Part shown: piece after piece, positions 58,339-64,000 of the stretch
Numbering within the stretch: position 1 is the stretch's first letter
Layout of the letters: every line of letters begins with the position of its first letter
Origin: Bimastos eiseni
Lineage: Eukaryota; Annelida; Clitellata; Crassiclitellata; Lumbricidae
Length of the DNA stretch: 64,000 nt
Reading direction: 5' to 3'
Assembly (NCBI GenBank): GCA_959347315.1
Contig: OY365815.1
Location: 20,763,200-20,827,199 of the forward strand
Notes under the pieces: generated by a model
Told to the model about the DNA's origin: nothing
The model's input: the letters and a program-made list of their open reading frames with translations, nothing else
The model's database searches: none
Translations under genes and position numbers: made by a program

Positions 58339-59426
58339 TCAAGATCGTCGGCAAGTAGCTTTGTGGTTCTTCCAATCTGTGCGCTGGCATTCAAGGTTAC
58401 AGTAATTAGCACTCTTACACTGGCTGCACTTTTTCATTTCTCTGCCAAACACTCCACAATTGTTGCAGCGCCTCATTAGCGGTGGAGTGCTTGGTGGCTG
58501 TTGAGTCTGGCACTCTATCTTGTGTCTCTTCCAGTCCGCATGCTGACACTCTCGACTGCAATATGCTGCACTTTTGCATTTAGTGCACTTCTTTAGATTT
58601 GGCTTTTCCAGCCGACAATACAAACATAATTCAACAGATCCTGGACCAACAGAATCGTCTGCGACTGCATCATTTTGGTCCATGCTCTTTGGCTCTTGCA
58701 TATGTGGCAGAAAGAGATTCTCAGTCTTTTGAGAAGAGTCGATTTCATTCTGACTCCTTGCAGACTGACTAGCCTGACATTTTGACTGCATGCTGGAGTT
58801 GTCTGTTTTTGCACCATCTTCAATAACTGACTCTAAATATGATCCATCATCATTTATTTCAATCGGGGAGGAATGATCCTCATCCTTTGTCTTTATAGAG
58901 GCATCACCATCGTCATTCTTTGATTTTGAAAAGCAGTACTCGTCAGTTTGTTTCAGCGTAGAATCCTTCTCATAAGTGTTCTCACTCTTCGGTTTTACGA
59001 TGGAACTACCTTCAATATCTGGCCCAACCAAAAAACAATCCTCCATTTTAGCTTCTGCTAAAGGATTATTCGCAATTTTCATAGTAGAAGAGGCATCTTT
59101 GATGCATAACTCATTCGTAACACAATCTTGGATCCTTGACTGCGTTGATAAATCGCTGATGATCTCTGGCTTTAGGGAACAACCACTTTCATTGCTTTTC
59201 TTCTTGACAGAACCTTCATCGGTTTTCAACGATAATGAAGAGCATTTCTTCTTGTGCTTTGGCCAGTCCTTCCTCTGACATTCTTTACTGCAGTAGGCGA
59301 CCAATTTACACCGCGAGCATTTCATGAGGTCTGTCATTAACTTCTTGCACTCTGAGCAAGATGTTTGTTGCTTCAGGGGCAAACTACTTGCATTCTTTGA
59401 CATCGAAGAGTCAGACCTGTGCTCAC
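58339..59426 (-). CDS. Gene D exon 14: triple MYND zinc fingers
   Basis: Acceptor is cgtctag|GTGAGC. Fingers are CSECKKLMTDLMKCSRC...YCSKECQRKDW, CLYCRLEKPNLKKC...YCSRECQHADW and CNNCGVFGREMKKC...YCNLECQRTDW, ending KATCRRS and stop. Confidence 0.94.
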
Positions 59427-62400
59427 CTAGACGGATAAATATTACAATTGAAAATTACTTTAAAATAGCCACACGATTCGCCAATACTTTTCCTGCGCTA
59501 TGACCTATAATTCGTTGCCTAAGTCTTAACATATGCACATCGTGCTGAACACTTTCTAATGCACTCTATTTCAACTATAAACGTTACTCTATGAACGTAG
59601 TATTGAAAAATTATTTCTGTGCTCTTATGAAATTCTATGCCTCAGGAAAATCGCCCCCATTAGTCCACCTATTGGTCCTTTGGAGACTACTGCTATAGAC
59701 TTCAAACGACAAAGTCCTGTTCTTGGTGAACGAGATTTGCTGTTGCTGGACCTAGAGTTTGGAACTATTCATGTATCCGTCTGTTCAGCAAGGTGTTTTA
59801 TGTCTTTTGTTCAGAATGTACGACTATCTTTTGTCAAGTTGTTCATCCATCATTGGCTGACTGATCCTTTAAATATTGACTTGAGTCATGTGACTACCAT
59901 ATCTGTGTTTGTGTGTGTCATCCTTTGATACATTATACATAGAGCTCTGCAACGATAGAAGATACTAATTAAATTTACATCTATCGAAGATGACGACAGA
60001 AAATTTGCTACATTACTTAGTGTGCAATTCAGAGTACGCTCAGAGTATCTCAACAATATTTAATCGAACCTGATGGAGACCGAGCGATCTTTGTAGAAAA
60101 TGAAGACAGCAAATCCAACATTTGTTTCTGTCTCATCCTGGAGGATTTTTTGGGAGCTACAAAGTTCTGTCGGATACTAGTAGAATATATCTTCCCAATG
60201 TATTTTTTCACCACACCGACGTTCGATGGATATTCACTCAATGCCGATGCCATATCTTCTCCGCTTCCCCTCAGAAAGACCATTTGCAAAAATGTATTCA
60301 GTGACTGAGAAAATGGCCGTGTCATTCTTTCCTGAGACATCCTCAAACTGTTCGTGAATAACATTTTGTTTAAAAGTTGGAGCTAAAATGAAACAACCAC
60401 ACAAAGAATCAACATGGAAAGCACGCTTAAATAGTACACTCTTAAAAGAATTGGCTGCTAGCTGTATACGTTATCTGGTCAGCACATCCACGTGGGTACT
60501 GCATAGAACTGTTTCTACAATACCGGATCTCTCCAAGACCCATATGGTTTCCAACGTATTCTGATCATTTTGACGGGGTGCAATGTCGCTTCTCAGATAA
60601 CATTAGCAGCCATTTACTACAGACAGTCGGGCCATATTTATTATTTATTCTAAAAATAACAAAATCTTGTAATAAAAGTGTTATAGGCTATATCGAACAT
60701 AGCGCCTTCCTAGAGTGAATTCCGTCTCCCGATTTGGCCTCTTTGTTCACTTCCGTCATCCTCTTGTCACAGCATATTTCTACAAATCTATCCTTATTTG
60801 GTTATCTCCCTGGACCTATACTTCTTGGACAATTTTACAACCGGTCTCTCCACTTATCACAATCTGACACTTGTCTTCCCAAGAGCTCTGTGGAAGTTCA
60901 CTGTGTTGACCACACATGCATATCTAGCTGTGCCTCTGCCTGTCTTCAGACAGTCTGCGTCTATGCATAACTGATAGGATGGTAGGCCTATCGATAGTTC
61001 TATAATGTTTGTTCTTGAAAAAATGTTCATTGTTGTGGCTATAGTGTTGGTACAATTTTTTCTTTAAGTCTAGACAACGCTACATATTACTCTGTTCACT
61101 TAAGTAATAAACTTAATTCACTCTCTCATAACCATCATCCATTACAATAAGTCTTATTTATTTTTAAAGACTTACACAACTTTGATCCTTGACATAGACT
61201 GTCGTCTTCTCCTTGTTTGTATTTTGCGCTACTGAGCTTCTGTTGAGCTTCGTGGATATCACTCTGACAAGCGGAAGACCACCATACATGTAATAACCTT
61301 CGACATCCAGACTCAAGACTTCCGAAGACTCTCTTGGATCTTTAATTTCCAATTGCAAAATATGTAGCTGCACGTAATAAAAAAACACGATGGCCTTTAT
61401 TACAGGCGATAAACTGCTCGGTCTATGGCAAATCGAACGTTTAAGCATTTTAGGGGTTAAATTATAATAAATAGAAATCTCATTAGAGATATTCAACATT
61501 TAGGCTGTTTATCTAAATGTAGGCCATAGTGTGGCAACGAACTTTGGCCACAGACAAAAGTTTCTATTTTAGGCCTACTGAACTATCAAATACGTATTTG
61601 ACTACAGCATGAAGTTAGTGAGTGGAAATGGCAAAAGACTACAAAAGATTTACTACAGTATTCAGAAGTTTGAATTGCTCTCCGAGCAACAAGTCAATCA
61701 ATATAGTTAACAGAAAGCAAATAAGATAAAATATACCGGTGTCTTGTCTTTCTCAGACCCCAGTTGCCATAATTGTTCAATGACAACGCGTAGAACCATG
61801 AAGGCATCGTCAGTGAGTAAGTCTTGTCCTCTGAGGGCCTTTGCCCGTGCTTCAATGTCAGTTGGTGAACAAAACATGAGATCACAGATCATCGTCTCTT
61901 CCAAATATGTCTTGATGTCTTGACCGCAGGTGAAAGGTAACAATTCACTGTCGTCAATCAATCGGAAGGGTAATGCAGTCCTTCCAGTGTTGAAGGTCTT
62001 CTGTTTGTATAGGCTAGCTTGAAAGTGCATTCCGTCGACATTCTTGATCTCATAGGAGTCAACAGCACAAGAGAACTTGTGCGGCAGTGCAACTATCGCT
62101 GCGCTGAAACGAAAAGCAGAACACTTTAGATTCTGTTTTTCCCAATTAAATACAAAAGTGAGCTCACCATATCTTATATCCTATAATATTATAATTAGGC
62201 CTAATCGTTCAACTTAAAGCTGAAGAACCGCAGTGTGATTACAAACATGAGCGTACAATATCTTGGGCTTCTGCGCATGTCATCCGGCCATGCTGATCGA
62301 TCTTATCGACTGTTGTCATTTTGACGATTATTTAATTAGGTCTAAATGCGGAATATACTCAGCAGCTTCGAACATGTGGGGGTTTTCTAGTGCCAAGTTT

Positions 62401-63691
62401 GCGCACCGGAATAATTCGCTGGCTTTGACAAGGATTTTGTACGTTTAAGAGGCACTAATTCGTTCGCAAGTTGCTTATAAGCCATGTGACCACATCAGAC
62501 CATATTCCTTCTGAAGGCCTAGGCCTATACGCGGTCGTGCGGCTGTGTACGGCTCCTGTGACCGAGAGTTTTAGTCTTGGTAAGTATGAGCGAAGCTGCC
62601 ATTGGAGTGACCTTGACCGGGAGTCACGGATTGCTATTCAATCTACCGACCAAGTCACGACGAATGCCTTTTCAACTTTCTCCTTGTACCTCGACGAATA
62701 TACGGACGCCCGTCATCTTCCACCAGCGATGGACTACTCGTCGACAACGTACCATGTCTGCGATCGGCGTTGACAGTTATCGCTCTACTCATCGACGCAA
62801 CTCGGCCCAGAGACTCTGACCATCCGTGCCATCTCACCATCTGTCAGCTGTCGACGGTAATCCGTTGGTTGGTTCCGGGCTTGTGCATGGGCCCACCACT
62901 GATGACCCCTTTTTAACTTACTGTGCATAGTTTAGCTAACAGATGTATTTTTAATTGTTCACTGTGACATTTAACATAATTAAGGCCAGTGCATAGAGCG
63001 TCTTTGAGTAAAAATCTTGACGGGGCGCTATATAAATGTTTGATCATATTAAAAAAATAAAACATAGCGTGAATGAATGAATTACAAGCTATGTTATAAA
63101 CGAGACATTCAGAGGCACGACGTCGTGTCATACGAGTAATCAGAGGTGTCCGTTCAGGACCGTACCAAGCTATAATTGCGCTCTGTGCCTAGCATTAGGG
63201 CCTAATCTGGCGCTCCCACATTTTACAAGAAAGAATGAATTCATGGAATAATTAAAGTTATTCCATCCTGAAATTTGCGTCTCTTTTATATTTGCGCCCT
63301 GTGCCACGGCACCACTGGCACCGCCCTCGGTACGGCCCTGTGTCCATTTAATATGTGAAATCGAAATATGAGATTTTACTGACATATTTACATTCCTAAC
63401 TGCTCCTTGTGCCTTAATTATACACCTTCCTTCCTCGTATAACAATTAACCCTCTGTTTCAAGTAAATATCCAAGGTTAACAAGTATAGGTATGCGTGAT
63501 TTTGAGACACCGGTACTTTACATGACTTCAAGAGAAAGTTGATGGGTAAAGTCTGTTCACCTGTCAAGACCCATACTGTTTTTAGAGCATGAAACGATCA
63601 TTTTACACATTAAGTCGAATGATGCTTTTGCTTCAGCTCCAAACGCCTTCGGCAACCGATACTTTTCTACATCTTCATAACAAGTTATTAA
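58339..63691 (-). CDS. DUF4470-MYND gene D, 3' part (exons 10-14)
   Basis: Exons 63691-63561, 62103-61737, 61367-61176, 60382-60070 and 59426-58339 join in phase (0/2, 2/0, 0/0, 0/1, 1/end) into 697 codons including stop. Exons 1-9 lie right of the window. The sequence has the shared blocks YEDVEKYRLPKAFGAEAK, KQKTFNTGRTALPFRLIDD, LDVEGYYMYGGLPLVRV and TNSLRMSQERM, and three complete MYND fingers. The linker between fingers 1 and 2 is the longest in the array (about 160 residues, Ser/Glu/Lys-rich, with NDDGSYLESV). No lesion was seen. It is probably functional. Confidence 0.92.
60070..60382 (-). CDS. Gene D exon 13
   Basis: It encodes LQLLNKMLFTNSLRMSQERM and LNTFLQMVFLRGSGEDMASA, with STSIRQNFVAPKKS. 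Acceptor is ttttag and donor is CCATCAG|gttcga. Confidence 0.87.
61176..61367 (-). CDS. Gene D exon 12
   Basis: It encodes LHILQLEIKDPRESSEVLSL and DVEGYYMYGGLPLVRVI, ending KDQSC. Acceptor is gtgcag and donor is AGTTGT|gtaagt. 192 nt. Confidence 0.87.
61737..62103 (-). CDS. Gene D exon 11
   Basis: It encodes LPHKFSCAVDSYEIKNVDGM, then blocks nearly identical to B exon 11 (FRLIDDSELLPFTCGQDIKT, GQDLLTDDAFMVLR). 367 nt. Acceptor is gtttcag and donor is ACCG|gtatat. Confidence 0.9.
62480..63075 (+). mobile_element. Probable non-autonomous retroelement with LINE-type tail
   Basis: GC-richer sequence in a gene D intron, ending GCCAGTGCATAGAGCGTCTT, GGGGCGCTATATAAATG, then an A-rich and GAATGAAT tail. 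The GCGCTATATAA motif also ends the LINE at 1-452. Short frames in the body do not match a known protein. Confidence 0.5.
63561..63691 (-). CDS. Gene D exon 10 (first exon of D in the window)
   Basis: It encodes LITCYEDVEKYRLPKAFGAE and SFDLMCKMIVSCSKNSMGLD. Acceptor is tttcag and donor is GACAG|gtgaac. Confidence 0.85.
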
Positions 63692-63784
63692 CTGAAAACA
63701 AAAATATAATGCTCTTTTACACAAAATGGTGCTAAAAATAAATTTACAAAATATGGCGTACATGTATGAGATTTTGGATGGAAA

Positions 63785-63999
63785 TCTCTATATATAAAGA
63801 GAAGATTCTGTGCGTCTGTATGTCTGTCCGGCTATGCATTTGAAGAGTTTTATAGTTATTGACTCGAAACCTTCGCCGTTGGCTCTGAGAACACCTGGGA
63901 CACGCAGCCGAGGGGTTGGTGAACCCGCGGCCGCCCTCTTCCTATTCTCCAGGGCCAAAAACCTGCCTCAACCCGTGCAACGCCGGGTTCCCCAGCTAG
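63785..63999 (+). mobile_element. Non-autonomous Helitron (mini-Helitron)
   Basis: It starts TCTCTATATATAAAGAG with a GTCTGTATGTCTGTCC subterminal block. It ends with the hairpin CCCG-tgcaacgc-CGGG (63972-63987), 8 nt before the terminal CTAG (63996-63999). The flanks are A (63784) and T (64000), as expected of Helitron insertion between A and T. 215 bp, no coding capacity. Confidence 0.87.
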
Positions 64000-64000
64000 T

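Noticed and set aside
62471..62819. Two overlapping + strand frames of 80-100 codons
   Set aside because: They lie in a retroelement-like block with a LINE tail. There is no known protein match and no splice support.

Overview
This is a metazoan nuclear genomic window. It is intron-rich and moderately AT-rich, and it is full of microsatellites, truncated non-LTR retrotransposons, tRNA-derived SINE-like units and small inverted-repeat DNA elements. The frequent motif TAGGCCTA, together with the gene families, suggests a marine invertebrate deuterostome (ambulacrarian, echinoderm-like). That placement is inference, not proof.

Region 1 (1-8421, + strand) holds the 3' half of a transcription factor AP-2 (TFAP2) gene. 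Four exons encode the basic DNA-binding region and the helix-span-helix dimerisation domain through to the stop codon. The N-terminal transactivation exons lie left of the window. A LINE 3' tail, a SINE-like fragment, an inverted-repeat element and large microsatellites occupy the introns. Region 2 (8422-16388) is intergenic: no gene is recognisable, only low-complexity tracts, a tRNA-like SINE and the start of a duplicated block.

Region 3 (16389-63691, - strand) is a tandem array of one multi-exon gene family, named here DUF4470-MYND. Each full gene has up to 14 coding exons: a large first exon resembling the DUF4470 domain, 12 short middle exons, and a last exon with three consecutive MYND zinc fingers. 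Read in transcription order (right to left), the array is: D (5' end outside the window, stop at 58339), B (56108-40800, complete, 1255 codons), C1 (a relic at 37765-36652), C2 (a relic at 34401-33021) and A (30718-16389, open reading frame kept but exons 10-11 lost, 1119 codons). The splice phases of A and B were followed through every junction and both stay open. C1 and C2 carry frameshifts, nonsense codons, exon loss and lost zinc ligands. The 3' flanks are also duplicated, so whole segments were copied. Tract-like identity suggests gene conversion.

The introns of A, B and D contain two unusual foldback elements (one with about 15-bp terminal inverted repeats), a hAT-like MITE with a near-perfect 8-bp target duplication, a decayed LINE endonuclease domain, other LINE fragments and two related SINE copies. 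The last 215 bases are a small Helitron whose terminal CTAG is followed by T at the window edge. The MYND array and the TFAP2 gene are tail to tail. Nothing indicates that they work together. The MYND fingers suggest protein-protein adaptor roles, but the function of this family cannot be read from the sequence.
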